A DNA stretch of 21,560 bases from Ministeria vibrans ATCC 50519 (GCA_943704425.1 CALSCP010000774.1:81240-102799); one strand, 5' to 3'; counted from the stretch's first letter, positions 8,482-20,100 are shown. The notes: a model not told the origin generated them from the letters alone. Made by a program: numbers and translations.

Positions 8482-9017
8482 ATGAAATATTTCGCTGTGC
8501 TTGTCATCGCACTCGTTGCAACTCCACCCGTAGCGGCCATATGGCCATTCCGTGATACCCCGCTGGAGACGCCCCCCGACACCACTGTCGACGCGCAGTC
8601 TATTCGTGTCAACAAAGCAAAACTTACGCCCGTACGATTCGATCTGGGCCTCTGGAACGGCGGATCGGTCGTCGAAGAGGCCGGTCGTCATGTGGACTCT
8701 CTCGATGGCTGCGAGCGTCAGGTAACAAGATAAAAATCAATCATGAGATATCAATTCAACGTCGTGAAACGTTGATTATTGTGTTGTGTTTTATGATCAG
8801 GCGCTCTCGATCTTGGGTTCCTCTTGTCGCGATGCAGGTGAAGATTCCATGAATCGTTTTGCTCTTGCTCTATACAACTGTCAGGCGCAACGCGACAATA
8901 AAGTAATGATAAGAAAATTTTTCGCGCGAGTTTCAAAAATGTGACACAAATGCAAAAAAAAATAATTGAAAAAAATATTAAAATTAATAATAATATTAAT
9001 TATAATAAAAATATAAA

Positions 9018-9072
<55 letters not shown>

Positions 9073-10594
9073 CTGTATCATTATTAAATGGGTTGTATTC
9101 TTCTTCTTCTTCTTCTTCTAATTAATAAATGGGTTGTATCTAATTAATATTATTATTATTATATTAATACAAACTGATTTGCTGCTTAGAATGTCTTTCC
9201 TTGCTCTCCAAGTGATTCAATGTCAACGTGCACGTCGCCAATGGACCGTGTCGACTACCTTGCCTATTTGGTTGTCGCCAACAAGGCGCGCAGCATTTGC
9301 TTCTTTATTCAACACGATGCGTTTCGCGCCGAAACGGAAACTTCCGTAGCCGCACTCCAGACGGCTACCTCCGACCAGATTATGTCGTTGCTTCAACTTC
9401 AACGTAGTACGGACTCAGTCCTTCACCAATCTCACCGAGTGGGCGCACAGTTGACAAACGTGTCTCGCGCGCAAACGCTTCTCTTCGACAATCAGGCTCA
9501 GCTGGCAAGCGTTCACGAACAACACATTGATCGTGTCCTTAACAGCACTCTTGACCTGGAAAATCATGCTCGCCAGTAATAATGATATTAATTATACTAA
9601 TCAATATAATTATTTTGTTGCAGAGCACCACACAGACAAGAATGAATAATAATGATAATTAGAGACTGATCAAAAAACAACTGTATTATTCTGTTATTGC
9701 TCGATATCGAGTGGTTATCTGGGCCTGATAGCCCGTTTTTTTCACTTTCTTTTGCCCCGTTGATCACCCATTTTGGTGCACAACTTCCACTTCTCGCTTA
9801 CGTTCCAAAATCCCCTCTTTGTTTTAATTTTTTTGAATTTTGATCACTCTCTATAAATAATAATAATAATAATCTTAAAACTCTTTTTCTGTTGCAGTGT
9901 CCAATCCGATCTCATGGCCGCGTCGAAGACTCTCCACACTATCAATGCGACTCTATCGCTTCTTCTCGGATTTGCACAACTTGTGGATCACCGTCTCGAT
10001 GACTTGGTGGTCATTAACAACGGTGTTGTGTCCACCTCACTCAAAATTGCGGTGTTTGTTTCGCTCTTCCAACATGCCGTTATTTTTGTGCTTCTCACCA
10101 TGGTATTTTCGTTGCTGGACCTGCGCCCTACTCGCGCTGGACGTTGGCTTGCTCTTCTTGTACTGCTGTGTCACTGTCTTGCCGTTGAGCTGCAGTTTGT
10201 CCGCGCACCCCTTGGCTCACAGTCTCTAACCCTCCTCGGGGCACTCTCATTTGCGCTGCCCTCTTTGCGCCGTGTTTCACCCTCACAACGTGTCGGGTTG
10301 AGCACTCATGTCGATGATCTGCATACTCAAGCATCACCACCTTCCTACGTCGACTTGTATCCCTCAAAGTCAAGTGCAGTGCAGTCATATCATTCTCAAC
10401 GTCCGTCCCCGAGCACTCGAATGGTGTCACTAGCCGAGCGGCCCCACGCCCCGCCACGACACCCCCGTACTGCACGTGCCGTTCCTCAATCAAACACCCG
10501 CATCCTTGCAGTTCGACCAGCAACGCACAATGGCACGACACCGTCCATCCGGGTCCTCTCTGCCCCCGCGCGACTGTCAATTGCAGTTAAATAA
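8482..10594 (+). CDS. Kar5/GEX1/Brambleberry family nuclear-fusion (karyogamy) protein, 474 aa
   Basis: Kar5 (yeast), GEX1 (plants) and Brambleberry (fish) are nuclear-envelope proteins needed for fusion of nuclei after gamete or cell fusion. Exons 8482-8721, 8801-8902, 9190-9575 and 9898-10594 join in phase. Residues 1-20 are a signal peptide. A Cys-rich luminal domain has cysteines at 77, 89, 107, 119, 128 and 151 with the family pattern: C-E-R-Q-A...C-R-D...R-F-A-L-A-L-Y-N-C-Q, then F-P-C-S...C, then I-C-F-F-I-Q-H followed by F-R-A-E-T-E. A coiled-coil-like helix follows (about 156-285). Hydrophobic segments (about 290-318, 323-343, perhaps 352-366) match the membrane hairpin of the family. 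The Ser/Pro-rich basic tail is about 100 aa. The splice at 9575/9898 removes an in-frame TAA and keeps the frame; an acceptor-like TTGCAG at 9624 leads to early stops. Family call is strong; a sexual role here is inferred. Confidence 0.85.
8903..9189 (+). repeat. Kar5/GEX1 intron 2: inverted (TAA)n/(TTA)n and (CTT)n
   Basis: This 287-nt intron is almost wholly AT. A (TAA)n run followed directly by (TTA)n, about 9017-9072, forms a perfect inverted repeat able to fold into a hairpin. A (CTT)n run (9099-9119) is flanked by direct copies of aaatgggttgtat at 9086-9098 and 9127-9139, suggesting a small local duplication. Confidence 0.85.
9576..9897 (+). other. Long Kar5/GEX1 intron 3 (322 nt)
   Basis: Donor GTAATA at 9576 and acceptor TTGCAG at 9897. 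An alternative acceptor (TTGCAG) at 9624 would add codons that soon meet a TAG, so it would give a truncated protein lacking the membrane segments. No other gene is seen inside; a short (TAA)n lies near 9858. Confidence 0.7.
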
Positions 10595-11082
10595 AAAAGA
10601 AACAATTCGAATATAATTATAAAGTTCAATGCCGGAGGACCCTTGAAAGGGAACGGGAGAACTGGCCATGGCCCATGGGTGCCAATGTTTACGAGACACT
10701 GGTGTCGCTCTGAGTGGTGTGCCTCGGAGATGGCAGCGGTAAGAGTGATCCTCACCGCGGTGGCAGTACGTCCTGGCGCGTCTCCCCGTCTGTGTTGCAG
10801 GGGTGTTTGGGTCGAAGGTACCGGTGACGACGCATGAGGAGCGGAAACGGTACAGCTTGCGTAGGCGCATTGCCGGGCGGAAGAGGGTGAAGACAATGGA
10901 GTAGGTTCTGAGCGTCCGGGGGCGGTATTCTCTCTCTCACACACTTACTCACGTCTCACTCACTCTCACTTACTCACTCACTCACTTTCTCGTTACTCAG
11001 TATCCGCACTGGCGCACTCACTCGTCTCACTCACTCACTAGTCACTGACACTGATCACTCTTACAGTTTTTTTTTGATTGCG
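10595..11082. other. Intergenic, Kar5/GEX1 to GT8, with an unassigned segment
   Basis: The Kar5/GEX1 stop is followed at once by AAATAAA, a possible polyadenylation signal. Positions 10625-10905 are GC-richer, unlike other gaps here, and are described separately. From 10928 to 11070 the DNA is a degenerate CTCA/CTCACT repeat (plus strand), ending in TTACAG and poly-T before the GT8 ATG; it may be the GT8 promoter or a 5'-leader intron. Confidence 0.75.
10625..10905. other. Possible short spliced gene or pseudogene, unassigned
   Basis: The base composition resembles exons. On the plus strand a canonical intron can be drawn at 10746-10799 (GTAAGAG ... CTGTGTTGCAG, 54 nt). The exon after it, in one frame, reads V-F-G-S-K-V-P-V-T-T-H-E-E-R-K-R-Y-S-L-R and ends at TAG 10900-10902, but the upstream exon has no open frame with a start in the required phase. 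On the minus strand a 97-codon frame (10870-10577) uses C-ending codons typical of this genome in its first third, and an alternative 60-nt intron is possible. I recognise neither product. It could be a decayed gene, a rapidly evolving small gene, or a structured RNA. Confidence 0.3.
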
Positions 11083-12935
11083 ATGGTGACTCTCAAGCTA
11101 CCGTGTCCATCGCGGCGGAAATGCGCGAAAATGCGCAACTCGGCACTGTCCATAGTGGCTCTGAGCCTGCTGTTTGTCCTCTTCATCGTTTTCAACGACT
11201 ACAACCAGATTGGCATGGTCGTGTAAAATTAGAAAATGCTCTTTGCTCTTTGCTCTCTGTTTGNNNNNCCATAGTGGCTCTGAGCCTGCTGTTTGTCCTC
11301 TTCATCGTTTTCAACGACTACAACCAGATTGGCATGGTCGTGTAAAATTAGAAAATGCTCTTTGCTCTTTGCTCTCTGTTTGCGCCGCGATCTCACCCTC
11401 ATTCACGCCCAGGTCCATGAACGAGGAGTATACGCTGCGAAAGCGGCGCGATCACCTGGACGGATACGTCAAGGACGCCGTCTACAATGTGGAGAGCGGC
11501 CGCGAAATCCACATTGTCGTTGCCGTTGACAAGGGCTCCACCGACGGCCTGCCGGTCCTCATCAACTCCACCGTCGAGAACACCAAGGTCCCTGTGCGCT
11601 TCCACGTCTTCACCGAGGGCGATGTTCGCATGCCAGAAGCCGTTTTGCGCTGCACCGGTACCCAATTCTTTTCGCGTCTCTTTTTTTTTTTTTGATGGCC
11701 TTCTCTGATCGCACAACGACTCGTAGGCGTCATCCCATCCGCTGCGTTCATTGGAAGTGCCGACCAACACATTAACTCGGTTCGCCGGCGTGCTGCCGTT
11801 GAATTTCACCATTTCGACGGTTCGGCGATCAAAACGTAAGAAGGACAGCGGACCCTTGCCGAAAATACCCAACTCTAAATATCCCTCTAGTGTCTTCGTA
11901 CCCGTCCGCCCCGAACTTGCCAAAGCCGGCAACTACCTGCGATTCCACATCCACAAGCTGCTCCCTGCGTCGATCGACGACATCATCTACCTTGATTCCG
12001 ACACGCTGGTCGTGCGCGACCTGCGTGAGTTTCTGGCAGCCACTGTCATGGCACCAGGCCAAGTGCTGTCGGCAGTGCGGATGGACCTGTCCCTGGAAAA
12101 CTCCGCACTACGTACGGACCGTGTCGCATCTATTCTAAAAGAGCGACGAAATATCGTAAGCGTCGACAGACAAAACACATGCAAAGAGAGTTAGAGAGAG
12201 AGAATAAGAACCAAAGTGATAGAAAGAGAAAGATCGAGTCTCGCACTGGGAGCTAACACATGTGGGATAGGACTTTGATAACTCAAAGAGAGGATTTAAT
12301 GCGGGAGTGCTTCGGATGAACCTGAAGGAGTGGCGTGCACAACATCTGGACAAGGAAGCTGACTATTGGATCGACACACAAAACCTTCAGGGGGGAGAGT
12401 ATTTGTGGTCACATTTTGGATCGCAAATAGTGATGCAGGTGAGAGGCACACGCGTACTCTATTTTTTTCTGTGTATGTGTGCTCATTTTCTTTCTGCTTA
12501 GCTGGTGGTGTATGGCCGTGCGCGTATTCTCACTGATTACGTATGGAATATGTATCCGGGCGAGCTCCGTCGCGAAACGTGGTATATTGAACACGACCCG
12601 CGTGTCATCTCACCCACCATTGGCATTCTGCACGGTACGCCCTAGTCAAAACCCACACTGTGTCTGATACTGTCTACACACTGTCCTCCTCACGCTGCAT
12701 TTTACACTCACTCCCACTCACCACCTGGTCTCTTCCAGTGACGGGCTGGGCCAAACCCTGGAACCGCGCCAACTGGGACTTGGCCGTACGCTACCGTCTG
12801 ACATCCAACTGGAAGTGGTCTATGCTTATCTTCAACATGTATTTCAACCACCATTTACCTTCCCCGGACGCTATCCGCCGTTGTCTCCCCCTCTCGCGCA
12901 AATCTCCGACCGAGTGGCGCACTTACCTTAACTAG
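11083..12935 (+). CDS. Type II membrane glycosyltransferase, GT8 family (about 418 aa)
   Basis: Transfers a sugar from a nucleotide-sugar donor, probably in the Golgi. Exon 1 begins at 11083; its end is 11222, or 11341 in the second copy around the N gap. Later exons: 11413-11657, 11727-11835, 11891-12155, 12271-12438, 12502-12634, 12739-12935. All phases agree when exon 1 ends before GTAAAA. A basic N-terminus and an uncleaved anchor (about 20-37) give type II topology. The GT8 marks are the metal-binding DSD (200-202) in IIYLDSDTLVVRDL, FNAGVLRMNLKEW (262 onward) and the donor-site HVTGWAKPW (353-361, H-x2-G-x2-K-P-W). The N-terminal half has IHIVVAVDKGS, the usual first strand. The acceptor cannot be told; GLT8D-type and galacturonosyltransferase-type enzymes share these motifs. 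The intron at 11658 contains T13. Confidence 0.83.
11150..11382. repeat. Exact 114-bp duplication flanking a 5-N gap (assembly artefact)
   Basis: Positions 11150-11263 and 11269-11382 are identical over 114 bp and are separated only by NNNNN (11264-11268). The unit spans the membrane-anchor end of GT8 exon 1 and the start of intron 1. Two contig ends that overlap but were scaffolded without merging explain this best. Collapsing to one copy leaves an in-frame gene with a 71-nt first intron. Confidence 0.9.
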
Positions 12936-13180
12936 ACGTCAATGACGTCGTGTATTATTTTGTATACGAAATTGAGCTGGACAGTGTAGAATATCACTTT
13001 TGTCTCTCTGATCTCTCTAATTTTTAAAAAAATAGAAGAACTGAAGAAGAAGAATACCACATTAAACATATATTTTTATCATTAATTATTAATGAGACAG
13101 TCACCACGCGAAGACACAGCCAGACCAGACCTCCTTGCAAACTAAATTGATCAATCTCTAAAGTCTAACTATTTCTTTTG
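12936..13180. other. Intergenic, GT8 to PEX10
   Basis: 245 bp, AT-rich with a (GAA)-like stretch near 13040. It lies between two plus-strand genes. I see no gene or motif in it. Confidence 0.8.
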
Positions 13181-14366
13181 ATGCGCCTTCCACTGGCGAG
13201 CGCCCCACTGCTGATCTTGGCGCTCCAGCGCGACCTTGCTTTTCGGTAGTACCTAACCGTCGGTCTCCTTCCCTCATATTTGACTTCCTTCTTTTGTTTT
13301 TGCCCTTCCTTTGTGCGTAGTCGCTCCATTGTTGCCGACTGCAAGCAGCTCCTGCTGGGACTCTATGGTCAACGCGCAACGCTGCGACTCGCGCGAGAGA
13401 CCAAAATGCTGGTTGACCTTGCCTACTACCTCATCACCACGCTGCAGGGTCGCCCGACGCTCGGCGAAGAGTACGCGGGACTCGTCCAGTGCGACTTGTC
13501 CACCTTTGATGCTCCTTCCTTCCCCCAACGCCTCGTTCTCATTCTCACCCACGTTCTCTCACCCTATCTACTTGGTTCGGTCATTCTTGCGTACACCGTT
13601 GACTCCTTTATTCACTCATTTCCCATTCCCCACATCTACTTAGATCGTCTCTTTGCAATGGCAACCGAAAACAACAACTCACTTCTTGCTCGCGTCGCTC
13701 CCACCGCACGAGCGGTCATACCTTACGTCCACCGTGCGCATCTTGCTCTCTTTTACCTGCGCGGCGCCTTCCTCCACCTTAGTCATCGCACCGCCAATGT
13801 CCGATACATCTCCCGTCAACACGTACAACATCAAAAACTCTCGCCATTGCACACAATCATGTTGATATTTTTGTTGCTGTTAAGGGTACCCTCTCAGACC
13901 CCATATCTGCGGGCTATCGTTTGCTTGGTGTGCTTGCTGCTCTGGAAGTCATCGTGCGCTTCGCAATTGCCGCCCGTCGGTGGTGGAGCCAGCGACAGCG
14001 TCTTTTGCAGCGCCCACTGACAACTTCCGCTGTCGACTTGGAACCAGACAGCCCCATGTAAGTCCGATCCGCGCTTGTTTCCTCTGTTCTTATTTTTCCC
14101 CTTTTGGTCTACTGCATCGTTGTAGACCCGGCGAAGCGTGCAGCTTGTGTCTGGGGACCCGCACTGCCTCAACGGCCACGCCGTGTGGCCACCTCTTTTG
14201 CTGGAACTGTATCATAGTGTGGACTCAAGAAAAGGTATGCCTCATTTCGATGTATTCCATTTGCTCTCAAACTTGAGTGATCTTTTTTGCGCACTCCCAG
14301 CCCCTCTGCCCGATGTGTCGACAGCCCGCAGCACCCCAGCAGTGTTGCCGCCTCTTCAACATCTGA
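13181..14366 (+). CDS. PEX10: Peroxisome biogenesis factor 10, RING E3 ubiquitin ligase (281 aa)
   Basis: PEX10 forms, with PEX2 and PEX12, the peroxisomal membrane ligase channel that ubiquitinates and recycles the import receptor PEX5. Exons: 13181-13245, 13321-13574, 13644-13822, 13885-14057, 14126-14234, 14301-14366; phases agree. N-terminal [10 protein letters not shown] matches the family start; [22 protein letters not shown] is the hallmark Pex2/10/12 segment. [19 protein letters not shown] and [10 protein letters not shown] match PEX10 membrane segments. The C-terminal C3HC4 RING has C229, C232, C244, H246, C249, C252, C263, C266 (CSLCLGTR...[11 protein letters not shown]...CPMC). Removing 13575-13643 restores the family junction SPYLLD; that intron is 69 nt and open in frame, so retention would add 23 residues. 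Length is slightly below the human protein (326 aa). Confidence 0.93.
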
Positions 14367-14789
14367 TCTCCCGATGTTTGGGCATACGCTTTGTTTGACC
14401 TCCGCTCACCATATACGTTGGCGATAAATAGGTTGTGCCTAATCCCACCGGACGCTTGGGGTTTGAGTGTCCTTTACGCGCGAGACGTGAGACGTTGTAT
14501 GTAGAAACGATAAAACCACAATAATTATACTTTCTTTGGCTTCTTCTTCTTGGAGTTCATACACGAGAACTACGAGATACCGGACTATCCCTCACTCATG
14601 GGGGTTTCGTGTACTGACTTGTAACGCTAAACTCTAACTGTAAACTGACATGTCGACAACTGTAGTCGTAAGACTTTTAACTGTAAAGACGTGTAATGTA
14701 AATATTATACGTATATACGATTGTAATAAATTTATTAAATTATAAAAATTAATCATTTTTTTTTACTCTCTCACTCTCTCTGACTCTTC
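14367..14789. other. Intergenic, PEX10 to RalGAP alpha
   Basis: 423 bp with no convincing gene. On the minus strand a short frame near 14560 reads M-N-S-K-K-K-K-P-K-K-V before a stop, but nothing upstream supports an exon. The word AACTGTA recurs at about 14636, 14658 and 14679. The part after 14700 is AT-rich, with poly-T and CT repeats immediately before the RalGAP start. Confidence 0.7.
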
Positions 14790-14869
14790 ATGTGGTCCGG
14801 TCGGCCCCAGAGCCAGCCGACCACCAAGGACAGCGATGACACAAAAAAAGACAGCAAGGTGAACTACTT

Positions 14870-14944
<75 letters not shown>

Positions 14945-15593
14945 ACTCTCTCTCTCTCCCTCTCTCTCCTCTTTCTCCTCCTCTCACTTCTATCTCGGTG
15001 AATTCTTTGCTCTTGTCGCCATCCCCTTTCCCCTCCCGTCAAGCTCAAACGCATATTATTCTGTGCCCAAAAACACACAAAAAACGTTTTTTTTTTGAAT
15101 TTGAACCAAACGACAAACGCCAAAAAAAAAAAATATGAAGGAAAGACTGAAACTCATTCACTGTCGCCGTTGTAGTCGCTGACACGCGCCAGAAAGTTCC
15201 TTGCCGACGGCGACGAGCCTCTAAAACGTCTTCGGGCACTGAGAGAGTACTGTGATACAGCGACAGACGCAGCACAAGCCGAAGTCTTCACCAAAAATTT
15301 TAACAAAATTTACGAAGTTGTCTTTGACTCCTTCTGCCACCTCGAAGCGAACATTCGCAACCGCCAGCTCAAGTCTCAGCCTACCGACACAAAACGTGCA
15401 GACGTTGATATGGTCATCTTTGTCCTGAGACGCCTCCTGCATCTCCTTCCTGATCTCATTCACAAGGGCTGGCTCAGAACAAGCATTCGTATGTGCCTCT
15501 TTGCCAAGCTGCGCTCCTACTCACCCTCACCCTGTCCTCCTCTCTTTTGTTCAATATTCACACACACACACATACGCACACGCACACACACAC

Positions 15594-15655
<62 letters not shown>

Positions 15656-17108
15656 GCACGCCTCACTCACACCTCTAGCGATTCTTATCGAGAAGCTCCT
15701 TGCTCATGCCAACACGCAGTCACTCCGTTGCGATGCCTTCATTCTCCTCCTTGAGTGGCTAGTTGCCCTCGGTGACCGCATCGGTCGTGAAGCTATTCGT
15801 CTCTTCCGCGGCGCCATCTGTCTCATCAACCTGATGCCTTCCTCGACACAGATAGTCATTCAGCAGAAGCCCATTATCCGTAAGACGATTTACTCGCCGC
15901 CTTGCATATGTGTCATTTGTAATTATTTTGAGATATGATCACTTTGTACTTCGTTGCTATTCAAGATTGTTGTGATGTAGCTACATCACTCTGATATTAT
16001 AATAATAATCGTTTTGAATTGTATTTATTTCTTCTTCTTTTAGCGAGCAATGGAATTATTCTGTTTCCTTCAGAAGAGCGCACCTTTGAAACAGTGCAGG
16101 CACACGCGGTGGAGATGGTCGGCATTCTGTTTGAGTTTATGCTGTCATCGGTGCAGCAGCTGCGGCCTCCATTGTCGTCGAACACCCCCGCGTCGCCCAT
16201 CTCGCAACGGCGCATGGCCGATGTCGTCAACATCAATGGCATTTCCGTCAACGTGCGCGTCTTCAAGACTCTCTGGGTTCTCTTCAAGGAGCACTATCTG
16301 AGTGTCTTCTTCCCCGATCTCTTTGAGCAGCTCCAAATTGCGACCGAGCTCGATCGTGGTGGCTTCACTCGTCACTCTGTCTTCCCCCTACTGCAGCAGC
16401 TTCTCGTCGACCGCTTTGTCGCCTGGCACACCGACATCTCACCCAACGCCGCTGCCATTCGTGTTGTCCTTCACTCCTGTCGTGAAGACAGCGAAATTGT
16501 TCTCGAGGTAACCTCCTGTTCATCTTTTTCTGTCGCACTACCTCATTAATTGTAATTCACCCTTTCTCTCTACTTTTCTCTCTTTCTCGCTATAGAATTT
16601 TCGTCAAGCCTTCCTTGTGCCCGTGTCCTGCAGCAGCACCATGAGCTGTACCATTGAAGTCTACAAGCTCTGGCTCCGTGCCAAACACGACGAAATGCCT
16701 CTCTTTATGCGCGAGCCTGCCCAGGTCAGTCTCAGGCGATTGTCTTTTGTCTGTCTCACATATTGTGTTTTGTACAGGGCCTTTCTAACCAGCGGGGTCT
16801 TCAAGAGACGATGCAGCGCATGATGAAGAACGTAGTCGTAGTGTTTTCGGCAGAGACGTCGCGTGTGCTGTTGGAACAGCACTTTGTTGTGTGTATGGAG
16901 GTCCTCTCGCTCTTTCAGCTCTTCAGTGTTGAGCAGAACAACGTCATTCTCTCGCCTGACACCTGGGACCATCTGCTCAGCTCTCTCATCTCCATTTGTA
17001 CCACTGCTCTTGTCAACCCGCCTTCTTCTCGACTGTCGCTCAGTGCCCGGCTTGCTCCTACTGTGATTGAGGTAACCCCCCTTTAACAAACCGAGTGAAC
17101 ATTCTATT

Positions 17109-17158
<50 letters not shown>

Positions 17159-20100
17159 GTATTATTATTACTATTATTATTATTATTACTATTATTAGTA
17201 TTATTACTATTATTATTATTTTTGTTACATTACTCTTAATATCTCCTGTTCCCTTCTCTCTCCTTCTCTCTTTCTTCCTCTCCCTCTGACTGTTTCCTTG
17301 TTGTTAGGCCCTCCTTGTGACATGGGTGCGAGCACAACGCCGCTATTATGCCACAGCGAGCATGTGGAACAACCTGCAGTCGTTTCTCTCGTCTTTGGCG
17401 TCCACTTGTCCAGAAGTAGTCGACCATTGGACCAGCATCATGGTGGAACTTTCGTTCATCCTATGTCGCTCCGTCTATGCTGTTGACCTCGATGCCCTGC
17501 CGCTCGATTCCCTTTCAAGCAAGTCTGTGCGGCAACGCTTTGCCGGTGGCGGCGGTGGCAGCGGCGCTAGCCCGGCACCTTCCGACTCGAATCGTGCGGC
17601 GTCTCTTGGCGCCCATGATGTTCGCAAGAACGTCGGGGGTTTGCCCAAGAACACGCAGTCTGTTGCCGAGTTGCTTCCCGTAAATAACTCTCGTTCGTCC
17701 GTCGTCGTTCCGCTTGGCGATTCACGACTACGCTTCCCACCATCGGGCCTTGAGGTGGACCTCTACCGACAGTTCTTCCAGGTGCGCCTACTAGACTGGA
17801 AACGTCGCGTTGCCATGTTTGTCTGGAAGAACATGCTCTGCGCACTCGGTAATATCAACGCCATCACCGAGCCCAAGTCGCACTTGGTCGCCATCCGTGG
17901 CCTCGAGCGCATCCACGGCTTTCTCTGTACCGTCCGTGTCAACCAGGGCATCTCCATCGACAACATGTCCACCCCACCCCCTCCCGATCACTTTCCGCCC
18001 CTTTTTGCCTTTTCCACCTGGCTCTTTGAGGCTACGACCCTTCCCGACACCTTCAAAGAGTCTCGCGCCGTAGCTTACGGCCTACTTTGTCGCTCTATTG
18101 TGCGTCGTCATGACACTCCCGTTAAAACCGTACGTAACAAAGACAAAAAAGAAAGAAATGAAAAAGATTGATATAAAAATGTGATGACTCATTTTTTCTC
18201 GGCGTCTTTTCTCTATCACTTTGTTTAAATCTCCCTTCTTTCTTTCTCTCCCTCTCTCTCTCTCTCCCTCTCTCTATCTTTTGTTTAGGAGTACCTCAAC
18301 AACTTTTATCGCGTCGTCCATGCGGGCCTGAGCAGTGTGAACCGTGACGAGGAGATTGTGCGTCAGATTGTGCACAATGCCAACGACATGTTCCGTCACT
18401 GCTTTGCCGGTGCGAGTGTTCTCATGAACGACTGGCTTGACGCGGTGCGTTTCTTGCTGCACACGAGCTCGCTCAAAGAGGTGCCCATTCGTCAGTTGGC
18501 CATCACGAGCCTTTGTTCGCTCGTCGCGTTTGCCACCGTGCACACCAATCAGGATGTGCCACTGCTCACGACACTAGCCTCGGGCGAGATTAAGCTCGAG
18601 CGAGTGCCTTACGGTACCCTGCAGCGCAACATCATCGACGAGATGTGCACGGTTGCCACCGATGAGTCATTTCGCGAGACACGCTGTCTCGGCATTTGCG
18701 GGGTGTGCGTTTCCGTCTACCACATTCTCGTCAACGGACTGCGTGCCAATATTGGCGCGCGAGACATCGAGAGTTACCTTGACGTGCTACTCGGCCTCAT
18801 TCGTAACGACGAACAAACCACGGCCATGATGGCCGTGTCCATGATTGATCTACTGAGCGAAGAAAGTGTGCGCCTTGCCGCTATTGATCCGTTGCTCGTC
18901 GAAAAGGTCGTCGAAAAGGTCACGTCGATGGTTCTGCAGTGTCTCAATCAAGCGCAAAAGAAGGAGACGATGGTGACACAGCTGCTTTTCTGTCTCATGG
19001 ACTGGCTCATGGTCGACGGCTCGGAAGTCTTGCACAACCGCGAGCTGGGTCTGGTTGTCTTCAACGTGCTCTTCTACGCCAGCGAAGGCTACATTCCCCT
19101 CGATGACATCACTGAGGCGGCACTCGACAACATCGGCATGGTCTGCGACGAGACTGTCTCGCTCCAGCAGCAGCAACTGCAACTCTCGCCAAGCCTGTCG
19201 CAGACCAACAACGTCGTGCCATCGACACCGCAACAACAGGCGCACGACGTCGCCCCATCGCTCGCACCCTCTACCTCCGCGACGTCAGGCGCCACACCGT
19301 CAGCACCATCAAATGTTGGCACACCTCATTTTCACTCAACGCACTCCCACCTCGTCTCGTCACCCAATGCAACATCATCACCGGGCGTCCTGCGAGGCGC
19401 CACCAATGTGGTGCGTATGTTTGAGCCAGCCGTGCTCTCGAGCAAGCTCGCCGATCTCTTTGCGTCTGCCGAGTCAACCGTGCGCGGCGCTTTCAAGCGT
19501 AATCACAAGAGTCACCACGGCGCCGGGGGGGCGACCCGTCGCTCCGAGCACACCATTCGTACGACATCCCACGACGCCGAGCCCACCGTGGTCGCTGCAC
19601 GCACCGTCCTCAACCATTTACTTCACCATCATCATTGCTTTCCGGGTGTCGCAGGCGTTGCGCGCATTTCCTCGCACGTGTCCGAATTCAACGATTTGCC
19701 CTCACAGCAACTTCCACCCGATCAGCGCGACCAGCGCTTGCCACAAGAGGGTGACGATGCGAGTGTCGCAGGCGATGATTCCTTTGTACCCCTCGACGAT
19801 CTTCTCCCGTCACTCTTTGAGTCACCCAACGTCGAGTTTTTTGTCGTGGGCACTACCACAATTTTGTCCATGGTCGAAGTCCCGTCGCCGTCGGGTGAGG
19901 GTACATGTGCGCGCATCATTGTGCGCGATCTCACGGGGAAGTATGCCTGGGACTCTAGCATCGTCTTTGACGAGGCTACTTTCGACAGTGGACACGACCA
20001 GCCCGATTTTGTTGGGGTTCTTGATCGACTTGTGGTAGGCGACGAGATAGACGCGGTGATTGCGAGCGAGGCGGCCTCCGACCCGACCGAGCGCACCGAT

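Noticed and set aside
10928-11070. CTCACT-type repeat considered as a CRISPR-like or satellite array
   Set aside because: Units are 4-8 bp, irregular and without spacers; a degenerate microsatellite is the simple reading.
11399-11932. 177-codon minus-strand ORF
   Set aside because: Antisense to GT8 exons 2-4, whose phases, splice sites and DxD motif are clear on the plus strand.
14550-14600. Minus-strand Lys-rich peptide end (N-S-K-K-K-K-P-K-K-V) before a stop
   Set aside because: Only about a dozen codons, with no upstream exon; probably chance in a CTT-rich tract.
14788-15123. Arg-Glu and Ser-Leu repeat ORFs on both strands
   Set aside because: They are readings of the (CT)n/(GA)n repeat within RalGAP intron 1.
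15410-15754. His-Thr repeat ORFs around the CA repeat
   Set aside because: They read through the (CA)n intron; the conserved RalGAP frame requires splicing 15489-15678.
19055-20038. 327-codon ORF overlapping the large RalGAP exon in another frame
   Set aside because: It has Ser/Pro/Arg-rich composition typical of a shifted frame, with no start context or domain; the main frame is conserved RalGAP.
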